A DNA stretch of 64,000 nucleotides, from assembly GCA_956465555.1 (NCBI GenBank), contig OY101118.1, positions 2,935,751-2,999,750 on the forward strand, given 5' to 3'. The notes under the pieces were generated by a model. That model was not told where the DNA came from. It made no database searches and worked only from the letters and a program-made list of their open reading frames with translations. Below are positions 20,759-31,605 of the stretch, in pieces. Each line of letters opens with the position of its first letter. The first letter of the stretch is position 1. The DNA comes from Nitzschia sp. pyKryTriq1 (taxonomy: Eukaryota; Bacillariophyta; Bacillariophyceae; Bacillariales; Bacillariaceae). The position numbers and the translations under genes are program-made.

Positions 20759-21976
20759 TCAATCTTCATCCTTGCCCACGGGACTGTGTTCGAAGGAGGG
20801 TATTGATACAATGGTTTTTGACGGAAGAATAATTGCAGAAAGCTCCTTTCCATAGACAGCCCCAGTATCCAATCCAATGGCGTAGTCGCCTGGATATCGT
20901 TGCAAACCTCGTCGCGCATCATGACCAAAAATGACTCGCTGGGGTCCCTTCCAATAATGTGCCCATGGCATGGGCACACTACAAGTTGCGTTTTCCGTTG
21001 CTTCAGCAGGACTCCCCTTGCGACGACCGTTGTATTCAAAGCGACTAATACTAGTCGGTGAAGAACTATTGTCGCAGATTGGATGGACTTCTCGGATCGT
21101 CACCATGGTGGAAATGGTCTGATCTTCCAGTGGTTGCCCCGGAACGAGTCCAGCATGTACGATCAAGGTATCTTCTTTTTGACCCAAATAGGAACCAGGA
21201 ATGGTAAGAGTATACGGAAGTTCCGACAACCACGTTACATCTTCATCCGAGAGGACGATCTGATGCATCCTGTCATCGATCCTAGTATGGAGTTCTTCTC
21301 CCTGCAGTACCCATTGGTACTTTCTCTTGCTCCGTCGTTTTGCATCGCCCAAGGCTGCCGCCAAAGCGGCATCGTCGTGATTTCCCCGCACACTCCAAAC
21401 ATTTGGGGTGGTTCGAGCCCATCGAACAACCTCCGCTGATTGTGGCCCTTTATTACACAAATCTCCAACGAGTATTACAAAGGAAAATGGGCGACCATTG
21501 TTGTGTTTCTGGATGGCTTTTTCATGCAACGCTTGTAATTCAGCCATGCAGCCATGGACGTCACCAATCACTAGAACGGACTTGCTATCGCCCGCAGCTT
21601 CCTCGACTGGTAATACTGCATGTATGACGGAAGGGTGGGGCAGTGTGTGGTGCTGGGCATAGTACTTGTCGGCGGCAGTCTGGTTGAGTCGAAGATTCTC
21701 ACTATCATTATGAGCCCAACTATTGGTGCTGCTAGCGTTGGTTGTGTATGCGCTACACGCCAAGGGACGGACGATTATACGAGTGCTACTCGTACTGGAG
21801 CAATCGCCACCGGGAAAGAAACGTCCGGCAAAGCCTGGATGATGATTCGATTTTTTGCCGGTCGATGATCGATCTGCAACCAAGGACAGAAAACTAGCCG
21901 ACGCCAATGACAAAGTTCCCGCCGCCACCCATGCGACGGCTCGGCGGCCGCTGAAGACCCAACTTTGCGCCCGCAT
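20759..21976 (-). CDS. ApaH-like (ALPH) calcineurin-type phosphatase with N-terminal signal/anchor
   Basis: 405 residues, one exon. Metallophosphoesterase motifs are complete and in order: GDVHGC (138-143), GDLCNKGP (171-178), RGNHDD (about 197-202), a VHAG segment, and GHDARRG before LDTGAVYG near the C-terminus. The KGP in the second motif and the GHDA...LDTG ending favour the ApaH-like branch over ordinary PPP Ser/Thr phosphatases. Relatives hydrolyse diadenosine tetraphosphate or, in trypanosomes, remove mRNA caps. Residues 12-35 are hydrophobic (AVAWVAAGTLSLASASFLSL), so the enzyme probably enters the secretory pathway or is membrane-anchored. That would be odd for a cytosolic decapping role. 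Substrate is not predictable. Confidence 0.87.
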   Translation of the reverse strand: MRAQSWVFSGRRAVAWVAAGTLSLASASFLSLVADRSSTGKKSNHHPGFAGRFFPGGDCSSTSSTRIIVRPLACSAYTTNASSTNSWAHNDSENLRLNQTAADKYYAQHHTLPHPSVIHAVLPVEEAAGDSKSVLVIGDVHGCMAELQALHEKAIQKHNNGRPFSFVILVGDLCNKGPQSAEVVRWARTTPNVWSVRGNHDDAALAAALGDAKRRSKRKYQWVLQGEELHTRIDDRMHQIVLSDEDVTWLSELPYTLTIPGSYLGQKEDTLIVHAGLVPGQPLEDQTISTMVTIREVHPICDNSSSPTSISRFEYNGRRKGSPAEATENATCSVPMPWAHYWKGPQRVIFGHDARRGLQRYPGDYAIGLDTGAVYGKELSAIILPSKTIVSIPSFEHSPVGKDED

Positions 21977-22739
21977 TCTCAGCTAGCAATAGCTCACTAT
22001 GTACTACCTGTGGATACGGTAGAGTATTCGCAAGAAGGATCAAGACAGAGCAGGATTGCTAATTGCTACCGGTACGTGTCGGCATTGATGAGCATTCATC
22101 ATTGAAGCATGTTGTTTTATCCTTGAATCTCACACAGAGGTCGTTTTCCCTCGTAGCTATTTTGGCCTATTTCCACTGTGTGTAGTAGTCCTCACGACGC
22201 GTATAGCCCCAACTGGTTTTTTTTCTGCCCTGCGAGCGAAGCGAGCTGAGATATCGGGCCGCTCCCGAAACTGTCAGAGTACAGTACCGGTAAAAGCCAG
22301 GTATTGTTGGATGAAATATTTCCACGCATTAGTCCTATTAATCAAAAGTCATTATGACTCCCTTCCTTTCGCAGAGTATCCAAAACAACAAACAACGAAC
22401 ATGAACAACATGAGAGGTATCGGCTCAAATCTTGTGTTCGTTCGACTTCTTGTCTGTCCTTCGTTCGTTGGGGGTATCCATTCGGAAGTGACGACTGGGT
22501 CTTTCCGTAGTCCGTCAATGCAACATCTGTTCGTCGGCAGTAAGTGTTATGGAGTCTGTCCGTCGGCAGTATGCGTTACATTCTAAGAGTTACACGGTAA
22601 TAGCTCCAGATACTGTACCACCTGTAACTCTCAACGAGAACGAGCTGTACCGGTACAATAGAAAATAGAAGAAGAATCGATCATTCGTCATCATCATCAT
22701 CATCATCATCATCATCACCGCACCAGCACCAGGTACAGT

Positions 22740-22776
<37 letters not shown>

Positions 22777-22797
22777 AAGCCACGTATCCACAACAAC
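21977..22797. other. Divergent promoter region with (TCA)10 and (AGC)n microsatellites
   Basis: Lies between the minus-strand phosphatase and the plus-strand sorting nexin. (TCA)10 occupies 22688-22717 and an AGC run 22745-22773, just before the nexin ATG, probably in its 5' leader. TACCGGTA words occur near 22067, 22283 and 22649. The frame at 22311-22586 has no recognisable feature. Confidence 0.7.
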
Positions 22798-24090
22798 ATG
22801 GTAAAGATTCAAGTCACAGTCTCGGCCCCTCAAATCGAAAACGAAGGTCGAAGGGATCAGTTCACAACGTATCTCGTGTCGACTGAAAAGACTGCGGTTC
22901 GACGACGGTACAGTGACTTTCAATGGCTCTACGGACGACTGCAAACGGAGCTTCCCGGTGCCATTGTTCCGGTGATTCCTCATGAAATGGCAATATCAGT
23001 ACTATCATCAAAAAACAGCAAAAAGTTTGATCCTCATTTTCTCGAAAAACGGAGGCGACAATTGCAATATTTCATGAACCTCGTTGTCAATCACGAAGAA
23101 TTGCAACGTGCTCCAAGTATGACAACCTTTATGGTGGACAAGTTTGGAGTAGAGTTTGATACCGGGCGGAAACAGGTAGAAACCCAAAATCCCACTTCCA
23201 TATTACCCGATGCAGATGAAGCCCCGTCGACAGCGAAAAAGGTTTCCAGCATGTTTGCCATGATGAGAGTTCGGGCGGGGAAAAAGGAGCTCATGCAAAC
23301 GTCGGAAGAACAACAAATCGAAGATATCCAAAATCATATTCAAATGGTGGAACACCAAGTCAAGACATTGGTGCGATCGGCCGAAGCCATGACACAGGCG
23401 ACGGGGCAAATGGCAACGGTCGTAGCGGATATGCGAGAACCGATGGCCGAATGGAAGTCGGGATATCAACAGGTGACCAAAGTATCGGACGATATCTGTG
23501 ATATGATGTCAGCCTTGGTGGAATTCACCAACGATTACAGTCAGCTCATGGAGCATAAATATCGAGAAGAACAGATTGAATTTGAGGATGCCATGATTCG
23601 ACTGGGAAACGATGTCAAGGCTTTCAAAATTGCTCTCCGACAGCGAAAACACTGGCAAGTAGCCTACACTGCTCGATCAGAACAAATCAAATCCAAAGAA
23701 GATCAAATTGCCAAGGCCACGTTCAATTTGAAACCACCCGAAGTGACTGGTAAATTGTCTTTTGAACGGTCGGAGCTGCAAAAGGTAGCACTAGCCGAAA
23801 AGGCCAAATTCGAAGAAAGTACCGCTCGCTTCTTGAAAGAAGCGGCACAGTCCAAGACGCGATTGGAAAGTCAGGTCAAAGAAGCATTTCGCCAATATGC
23901 CAAGATTCAAATTGCGTATACGAACAGAATTAACGATGCGTGGGGCCAACTCTTGCCTTATGTGGGTGAACGAAAAGAAGAGGGGGAGGACCAGGAACAG
24001 CCTACTAGTACTGAGAATGGTGATGGAGATATCCCGGAACCTCCATCGAATCCACCTCCGCCTCCTCCACCCGACGTCGCAGAAGAATAA
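22798..24090 (+). CDS. Sorting nexin with PX and BAR domains (SNX1/2/Vps5-like)
   Basis: 430 residues, one exon. The PX domain covers roughly residues 1-120 and has the phosphoinositide-binding RRRYSDFQWLY at 35-45, an IPHE segment near 72, and the basic EKRRRQLQYF helix. Residues about 165-395 are a long, charged coiled-coil helix bundle of the BAR type (TGQMATVVADMREPMAEWKS, then several Lys/Glu/Gln-rich helices). The tail is acidic and ends in a Pro run. PX-BAR nexins bind PtdIns3P-rich endosomes and form the membrane-tubulating half of retromer. There is no long N-terminal extension as in SNX1, so it is closer to a minimal Vps5/SNX-BAR. Confidence 0.9.
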   Translation: MVKIQVTVSAPQIENEGRRDQFTTYLVSTEKTAVRRRYSDFQWLYGRLQTELPGAIVPVIPHEMAISVLSSKNSKKFDPHFLEKRRRQLQYFMNLVVNHEELQRAPSMTTFMVDKFGVEFDTGRKQVETQNPTSILPDADEAPSTAKKVSSMFAMMRVRAGKKELMQTSEEQQIEDIQNHIQMVEHQVKTLVRSAEAMTQATGQMATVVADMREPMAEWKSGYQQVTKVSDDICDMMSALVEFTNDYSQLMEHKYREEQIEFEDAMIRLGNDVKAFKIALRQRKHWQVAYTARSEQIKSKEDQIAKATFNLKPPEVTGKLSFERSELQKVALAEKAKFEESTARFLKEAAQSKTRLESQVKEAFRQYAKIQIAYTNRINDAWGQLLPYVGERKEEGEDQEQPTSTENGDGDIPEPPSNPPPPPPPDVAEE

Positions 24091-24369
24091 AATAAGATAT
24101 GGAATAATATTGGCACCAGGGGACGAGTACTCGAACGGTATTTCACGACGTGCTCGGTAGAGGAGTCAGCATCACTATCAAAAGCTAAACCTTGGTTTGA
24201 TATTGCTTCATGGATCCCCATGCGTCGCGACTTTCAGAAGGACGTTCACCATTTCGTATCAACTATTCTGAATGATTTTGAAATGTTAAAAAACAATACT
24301 CGTACAGTGTGTCATGGGAGTATTTTAAATTAGTATTTGTGATTTATGACGACGACGACGACTCAGTCT

Positions 24370-27300
24370 CTACCAATCGTCTCCAAAGTCTTTCATGGAG
24401 TCTTCTGTAGGGGCGGCCGCCGCTGCTGCTTCCGCTTCGGCCGCCGCTAGGGCTTCAGCTGCAGCTTGTTCCTCTGCGAGTCTCAGCGCCTCTGCTTCTG
24501 CGGCTGCTAGTTCTGCAGCCGCCGCCAACGCCGCCGCTGCTTCCGCTTCGGCCTCAGCAGCAGCTAATACGTCGTCTGCATAATCAGCGGCCGTAGTTTC
24601 AGGATAATCTCCGTAATCGGCGGCTGCCGTTTCTGGATAGTCTCCATAGTCGGCAGTCGCACCATAATCCACCGGGTCGGCTTCCTTGGTTTCGCCTCCA
24701 CCGCCGCCTTGGCGCGACTTGATGAGTTCGATAAGGTTGAGATCCAAATCGCCCTTGGCCGTGGGGTACTCGCTCGACATCATACCAACTCCCTTGACCG
24801 ACTCGCGTTGTGCCAAAAACATTTGTTCGACTTGCAGTCCAATCTCCATGTCTGGAAAGAGTTCGGGGTTACTTGAAGGAGAAGCCAGGGCTTGAGCTGC
24901 AGTTTCACTAACTGTTGTTAGATCCGTCTTCCACAGAGAAACAATTTCGTCAATTTTGGACGGTAGGTAGGTTCGGGCAAAGAGGGCAGCTTCGGGAAGG
25001 CGCTTGGTAGTGACTAGAATTTCAGCACACTTTTCGACGTTGCCTGTCAAAAGGTAGGCCACGAATCCAACATTGGTCTTGCCATGGGCCGTCGCTGCCT
25101 CCGCCAAACGTTCCATACCGGCCATGTTGCCCACGGCCGAGTAGAGCATTAACAGATCGGAATAATCGTGACTGGCGAGGGCCGCGGCCTCGCAAAGTTC
25201 CAAGTTGGTTTCCTTGAGGGCGGCATCAGATAGTCGCTTCCACTTGGATTCGGTCTCGGTCGAGTCCTTGTCTTCTTCCGGTGTTTCGAGCAATAGCTGA
25301 TGCGCCACTTCGATTTGTCCCAATTCCAAAGCCAAATCGAATTTATGGTCGGGATCCGTAGTGACAGCAAATGCTTCTTCCTTGAATCCTTGAGATTCCA
25401 AAAAGCGACCAATCTTGGTATATTCTGATTCAGGAATGTTTGGCAAAATATCGTTGGCAGCGTCGAAATCTCCTCGCATGACAGCGGTTTGGTATTGCAG
25501 GACGGCGAGCATGATTTTGTAGGAAACGATATTGAGGGCCTTGTCGACCAAGAAGACACGATCCTCCTTGGCAAGGTATCCCAATACCGAGTGCTGTGCT
25601 TGTCCACCCGCGGATGTTTCGAGGTGCACCAGTGTCTCAATCTGTCCACCAACACTGTAGTTGAGGCGTCCTCCACTGTTGACGTAGATGAAACAGTCGC
25701 CGACCCATCGTCCAGAAGTGATAGTGTCTGCAATTTCATAAAGCAAGTCGAAGGATCCTTCGATTCCATCTTCGGGACTCACTTGCCCTGTCGCAATGGC
25801 TTCAGCGACCTTTTCGGCATTGTAGGACAAGACATAGGCAGATTCCTCAGTGGCGAGTAGCACCATGTTGCCACTGTCGCTCCAGTAGACGTCCTTGGGT
25901 ACAGCTTCAATTTTTTGAATAAATAGACCCGAATCCCAATCATAAAACAAGACGGCACCTTCTGCGCCCTTGACTCCTATTTGATTTCCACCAAATAGTC
26001 CGTCGGCACTTGCAGTGGCAGGAACAATGGTCTGGGCTTCCTTGAAATTCTTGAAAATCTTGATCGAGTTGGAGGATTCTCGGATACAGTAGTCCCCCGT
26101 ACCACTTCCAGACCAGACAAAATCCAGTGCTTGTCCAAAGGCCTTGTTTCTCAAGGCTTGTGCGGTGTAAATGATGAATTCCCCATCACCGCAGACGGCG
26201 ACGAATCGACCGTTGCAATTGTGTTTGAGCATTTGTGGGTAAACTTCACAAGATCCCAAGTCTCTTGGAACGACCTGTAGACGTTCCCCATCTGGTACGG
26301 CATCTTCGCCCGATCCCACCAGTCCCTTGACGGTAGCGGTCTTGACTTCATTATTGGTGGCCCAAACGACCTTGCCGGTCGAGTCCATGGACGCCACTGG
26401 ATCGTCGGAACCCAATTCAATACACACACATCCCTCATCAAAACCAATAGCAAGTTTATTGGAGCCAGCAGATGCAGCCAATGCCCAGGCACGTTCCATG
26501 CCGTAATTCAGAGTGGTCTCGGCACGATACGTCGTGGATTGCCAAATTCGGACGGTGCCATCTTCACTGGCGGAACAAATAATAGGGAGCTTGGGATGGA
26601 ACATGACTGCGCAAACATTGTTGGTGTGACCATCCAAGCTGTGTACAATTGACTTGGTCTATAGGAGAGTCAAGAGTTCAAGAGAAAGAGAGATAAAGGT
26701 GTGAGTCCACATGAGTGTGATGCATCGTTGGAGGCCCTGCCACCAATCTGTGGCACGTACTTGGTAGTCCCAAATCTTGACGGTTTGATCGTCCGCTCCC
26801 GACAAAATGTAAGGCTTGTCCCCCGAAGGATAGTAGTCGATGCAGTTGACACCACGCTCGTGTCCTTCGAGAGTGTAATGGGGAGTGTGAGATCCCAGCC
26901 CCCAGACCTTGATGGATCGATCCAACGACGCCGAAGCAAAAGTGTTGGTATCCTTGGGGTTGAATTTGACTTGCATGACGTAGTGCGCGTGTCCTTCAAA
27001 GATCTGAGTGCAGTCGAATCCCCGATCCCAGTCCCACAGTTTGATAGTCATATCGTCCGAACTGGACAAGACGTAAGGCAGCGACGGGTGCACTTCGAGC
27101 GATCGAATGTAGTCTGCGTGCGCTTCAAACTCCTTGATCTTTTCCATCGTGTTATAGTTGAAAATGCGCAATCGCATGTCATCACTAGCGGCTAGGAACC
27201 ACTGCTTGCGGACGATGAATCGAGCGCATCGCACAGGCAGCTCACTGACTTCAAAGGACTTGACCATGCCGCCCGTCTCGTAATCCCAAATCATGACGTG

Positions 27301-27622
27301 ACCCGAATACAGCGCCGCGAGGACCCATGGTTCGGTCGAGTGCAGATCCACGCTCTTGACGCGCTCACTCGAAGCACTGAGCTTTTTCTTAATGTCAAGT
27401 CGAAGTGGCTATGAAAAGATACATGAACAAACGCGAGTCGTCGGAGGTGGTGAGAACAAGGCAAGCAACATTGAGGCAGCAACAAGCATCGGTCGAAGGG
27501 CCACGGGCCAACACAAAAAAATCAAAGTCACGGATCAATCCGTTTCTCGCCACTTCGACTTTCACTGCTAACGACACGATCATGCATTCTACGTCACCGA
27601 ACCAACAAAAAGACTCACCATG
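24370..27622 (-). CDS. Coatomer subunit beta' (beta'-COP, COPB2/Sec27)
   Basis: Three coding exons: 27622-27620 (only the ATG), 27408-26761 and 26658-24370, with introns of 211 and 102 bp, giving 979 residues. The ATG is followed directly by GTGAGT. The next exon supplies [10 protein letters not shown], the conserved start of beta'-COP, so the tiny first exon is well supported. WD40 repeats fill about the first 300 residues ([40 protein letters not shown]). The second propeller and alpha-solenoid follow. Beta'-COP forms the outer COPI cage with alpha and epsilon subunits and binds KKXX cargo. The last 100 residues are unusual: repeats of ADYGDYPET, a long Ala/Glu stretch, and the ending DFGDDW. 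Confidence 0.97.
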
Positions 27623-28290
27623 GTAGATGATGTATGGATACAATAGGGTCGTTAGTTGCACAAACATACATCCGTTGCCATCGGCTTTCTCGTGTATGGT
27701 GTGGTAGTTGCTTTGCTGTAGCGTCTCTACTGCAAACTGAATGACCGCGGCCAATGCCTCTCCTTCGCGGCGCTGCGCGCTGCGGGCTGCAGGCTGCGGG
27801 ACGCGAGCCACGCGTGACGAGATCCGGCTCGGGTAGTCTCTATGATAGACCGCAGCGGTACAGTACTACCGGTACCGTACCAGGTACATGGTCGGGGTAA
27901 GTACTCGTTCGGTATGAAACGTACCGAGTACGTACTGTACATTTACAGACAGTACCGGTACAGTACAGTACGCAAATCCCGTCCGTCGTCGGCCGTCGGA
28001 GAGACTTGAGTATTCAGTACCTGGTACCGGTACCGATACAAGTATGTAGACGCTAGGCGGAGCTATTTACCAGAAGTAGTAGAAAGCAGACCAAAGAAGA
28101 ATCGTAGAAGAGTATTGGACTCATAGAGACTCCATATGTTTCTTATCTTATAGTACTTGGCTACTCACAATGACTGAATCCTCCTCAGTCCAGTCTCTAA
28201 AAAGAGTGGTCTCAAGACCATAATCGCGAAGACAACAAGAAATTGCTCGTCCATCAGTATCATCATGATCTACTAATGTAGAACAAGCTG
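27623..28290. other. Intergenic, very dense in GTACCGGTAC-type words
   Basis: No gene is seen. Between 27855 and 28045 almost every decamer is built from TAC/GTA and CCGG, with several overlapping palindromes. A GC-rich stretch with imperfect GCTGCGGGCTGCAGGCTGCGG repeats lies at 27770-27800. This is the beta'-COP 5' flank. Confidence 0.65.
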
Positions 28291-29349
28291 TTACGATTTC
28301 ACTCCCTTGATAACAAACATCGGATCGCCCGCATTACTGCGCTGGACCGCCGACGCACTATTCATCCACGCCAAGCCCACGGCGGGATTCTTGAAAATTT
28401 CCTGGGCAGAGGGTCGTTTCGGAAGTGCTTGAGTCGCATCTTTCAAATCCAAGGCTTCTAGGAGAGACCATCCTTGGGACGAATAATGAAAATAGGAGGC
28501 AACCAAAGTCAATCGATCTAGATCATCAGCCTGTAACCAAGTGGCAATGGCTTTGGTCGGAAAGCAACGATTACTGAAGGAAATTAATGCTTTGCCAGTG
28601 CCTGGTCGGAGCAAGCGATGGATTTCTTGAAATACAGTCAATGGTTGAATAAGATAGTCGACTGAAACAGACATGGTGACGATATCAAAGCAAGCATCTT
28701 CGGGAAACACCTGGTTCAAACGCGGCTCTTGGTTCAGATCATGCACTATGGTTTCCGTCAAGAAAGGATTGGCGTTGAGTTCTTCCTCGTTCATACCCAG
28801 TCCTACGACCCGGCCGTACTCGAAGGATCCAGTCTCTGATGACGCTGAGTCTGGAAAGTGGGATGTCCAACTAGAACACAAATCCAAAATATCCAAGGGG
28901 CGGCGCTTCTCTGTTCCGTCCTCATCCAAGAAAGATGCTGATAATTCTTCAAATTCCGCTTGATAAAAGTTTGTCAAGGCTTGAATCGCCGCATCGTCAA
29001 TATGATTCACAAATCGAGGCTCTTTGTAGAATTGAGAATCCAATGAATTGTCCAGCCGATTGAAACTCGTGGTAGAAGAGCTTTCGAATGCGGACGTATC
29101 TCCAGCAGCTCCAGCAAAATCAGTGTCGTCAAAAGTACAAATGGAGCGAGCGTCGAGCTGGGTCGGGGTAGACGATGATGACGACGATGACGCCCTATTA
29201 TTAACGCGGTCGACTTGCAGAGCTTTCGGCAATGTTTTGCGACTGTAATTTCGATAGGAATGCGGCAAAAAAGCTTCGGCCCCTTGGAGCAACAGCATCA
29301 GCAAGGATAGCGAGAGAGGACTTTTTTGTCGACAGCGATGATTCATCAT
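28291..29349 (-). CDS. SAM-dependent methyltransferase (type 11-like), plastid-type presequence
   Basis: 352 residues from the first of two adjacent ATGs; the frame extends upstream only to a GTG. Residues 1-27 form a signal peptide (LSLSLLMLLLQGAEA) followed by FLPHSYR. The A-F junction matches the ASAFAP rule for diatom plastid proteins. A Ser-rich transit-like segment follows. The methyltransferase region has LDILDLCSSWTSHFP (motif I-like), VVGLGMNEEELNANPFL, VHDLN, FDIVTMSVSVDYLIQP, EIHRLLRPGTGKALISFSNR and CFPTKAIATWL. The same arrangement occurs in plant and algal proteins annotated only as S-adenosylmethionine-dependent methyltransferases. The canonical GxGxG loop is degenerate (LCSSW). 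The substrate is unknown. Confidence 0.82.
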   Translation of the reverse strand: MMNHRCRQKSPLSLSLLMLLLQGAEAFLPHSYRNYSRKTLPKALQVDRVNNRASSSSSSSTPTQLDARSICTFDDTDFAGAAGDTSAFESSSTTSFNRLDNSLDSQFYKEPRFVNHIDDAAIQALTNFYQAEFEELSASFLDEDGTEKRRPLDILDLCSSWTSHFPDSASSETGSFEYGRVVGLGMNEEELNANPFLTETIVHDLNQEPRLNQVFPEDACFDIVTMSVSVDYLIQPLTVFQEIHRLLRPGTGKALISFSNRCFPTKAIATWLQADDLDRLTLVASYFHYSSQGWSLLEALDLKDATQALPKRPSAQEIFKNPAVGLAWMNSASAVQRSNAGDPMFVIKGVKS

Positions 29350-29796
29350 GAGAGTATTCCTAAAATCAGGTTGTTGGACGTATGCTGGAACAGGATAAAC
29401 GATAGTAGCCGATTCCACAGTGTCCAGATAGTGGGTTCAAGGACAAAGGAAGTGATGATGATTCCTTCCTCTCATCTCTCGTCCACTCCCTCCATCGCAT
29501 CGCGTGTCTGTCTGAGAAAGAACAAGAAGTGAAAAGATCCTTGCGGGGCTGGGGGAATGCGGGGGGCGATGCGGGATCAAAAACAGCCGACAAAACCGAC
29601 CACAACCGACGCGTCGTCGCTCGCGCGACCTAGCTCTACTCGAACGAAGTAGACTGATCGCGAACGATCGCGGACAATTCCAGTGACTAGATGCTGTACA
29701 GTGCTACAGTCTGCTTTCTCAGCTATAAACTACAGTATTTGGTAGGCACATCTGTGGGGAAACCATTTTCGCACCTAAGTCGTTTCATAGTTACTG
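29350..29796. other. Intergenic
   Basis: No gene is seen. This is the 5' flank of the methyltransferase gene and the 3' flank of GnT-I; both genes are on the minus strand. A GC-rich block lies at about 29540-29640. Confidence 0.55.
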
Positions 29797-31391
29797 TTAT
29801 TGAGAAAAGGAAGGAAACGACTTTTCCAGCTCGGCCTCGGGTGGCGTCAAGAAGAGGATATGGTCACCAGAGGGCCGAAGCTCTATGACCCCCTTGTAAG
29901 CCGTCCGGGGTATCGAAGCCTTTTCGTCGTCCATGATGTCTAGCTGTTTCGCGATGGTTTTGAAGTTGTTAAAGTTACTGTATTCCAGTCTTGTGTTTTC
30001 CGTCTCGACTTTGGATATGGCTTCCTCCACGGTGTTGACCTTGGTACTTGCCGCAATTTCTTTGCCGTACTGTTCGTCAAAGGCTTGTTCGTGGAGATAC
30101 GAAAGATCTTGCTGGCTCCAATCGATCGATTCAGTGTTGAGTTTGACGCGACTTAATATCGATCCAAATTGATTGTGACTGGTCCCTCCCTTTTCTCCAA
30201 AATGAAAAGTCCGACTAAACTCGGGTCTCAAAATGTGCCGATTCTGTCGTTGGGCAGGATCTCGCAGCCAATCATCCCAGTATCCATTGGGCCATTTAGC
30301 CTCCAGTTCATCGTTCCATAAGCGGCGGGTCATCATCCACCCCAGACCTGGAAAGAAATCACTTCGAAGTATCCGATGCGCATCTTTGACCATGTGTCCA
30401 TTGTCGTTGTAGGCCGAGACTGCCAGTAAGCTTGGATCTTCATCCAAAATCCGAGAGGTTGCTTTCATGTAACCAAAAAAGTCGGGTGCTGTATGAAGAT
30501 CTTCTTCCAAAATAATCACTCGATCAGGTATCGGTAGGGCAGAATCCAGCCCATGAAAGACTTCAGATAGTGCCCAGCCGTAGTGTTGGGCCAAGGCCCG
30601 ATAGGCATAGACCGGAGATTGTGTTTTTTTCCGAAGTTTCGTTTTGGGAATGGGCGCTTGGTCATGCTGCATATGAATTAAGGGAATACCCTGCGCCTGG
30701 AATTTGATGGAATACTCTTCCATAACTGCCTTTATTGGATCGTGGGAGCCTTTTAAAATTAGTAAAAAAGAGGGAAAGACAAGCATACAATGATAAGATA
30801 CTGGAGTAGAGCTCACAATAATGACGGTATACGTTCTGAATGAGTCAATCCTGACGCACCATCTTCCGAAACAACCACAGGACATCCAAAGGCACAATGA
30901 TCTCCGATATTCTTCAAAATGTCATCGAGCGTCTGCGAAAGATATGCAGGTCGTTTGCAGGTAAAGATGAGAAGAGGCGACCGATAGGCATCGGGGTCAC
31001 TGGAGAGGGGCAATAGATTCTTCGGAATGATCTTGACACCTGTTTGTGGACCCGGGGCTTCTGTTCCCTCCGATCGTGCTTGTTGCTGTTTATTTTGCAG
31101 GAATCGCATGGATTCCTCTCGACGTTGCTGTCTCAGATTCCCCAATCTCTCTGCCAAGCTTTGGACTCCAACGACTGACGACGACGATGATGCTGGCTGT
31201 CCAATGCCTTGATGATGGGCCTTGAGATACCAGATGACGATGCCTAGAAAACCCACTATCCAGAAACACCCGAAAATAATCACAACCTGTGCCGCAATCC
31301 CACGTGAAGGACCAGCGCCAAAAAGAGATCGTTTCCTGCTAGGAGTGTTGTTGTGCCGCGTCACTCGCTTATTACGAGATCGATGATTCAT
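29797..31391 (-). CDS. Alpha-1,3-mannosyl-glycoprotein 2-beta-N-acetylglucosaminyltransferase (GnT-I)
   Basis: Exons 31391-30860 and 30749-29797 joined across a 110-bp intron, giving 494 residues. The join rebuilds GGC and reads VVVSEDG-SHDP. The first ATG is 31391; the frame upstream begins only with TTG. It is a type II Golgi protein: basic cytosolic tail of about 30 residues, one hydrophobic anchor (VVIIFGCFWIVGFLGIVIWY), a stem, then the GT13 catalytic domain. Markers: LLIFTCKRPAYLSQTLDDIL, HYGWALSEVF, the metal-binding acidic motif EED (259-261; EDD in animals), VSAYNDNG, FFPGLGWMMTRRLW and YWDDWLR. It adds the first GlcNAc that begins complex N-glycans. Confidence 0.93.
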
Positions 31392-31605
31392 TCTGTTTGT
31401 CGCCTGCCCTGCCCTGCTGCTCCCGACTTGTTCCGTTTTCCTGTCACAGTCAGTACTGTAGGTGCGCCTTTGTTGGTCGTCCAGTAAGGATGTGACAAGG
31501 CTTTGCAAATGGGTCCTCTCTCACTTCGTAGACTAGCTACTGTATGCGCTTCGTTCACAAAACACAACTACTTGAATTTCCCATGGTCTTTAATTTGTAG
31601 CCGCA

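Noticed and set aside
22311-22586. 91-codon ORF upstream of the sorting nexin
   Set aside because: Lies in promoter sequence, has no family features, and the real nexin start is well defined at 22798.
23958-24221. Antisense ORFs over the sorting nexin and many other genes
   Set aside because: Shadow frames of well-supported genes; low-complexity codon repeats (CAT, CAG, TCG) keep several frames open at once.
24395-24583. Plus-strand Ala/Ser-rich ORF
   Set aside because: Antisense of the Ala/Glu-rich tail of beta'-COP; codon periodicity follows the minus-strand gene.
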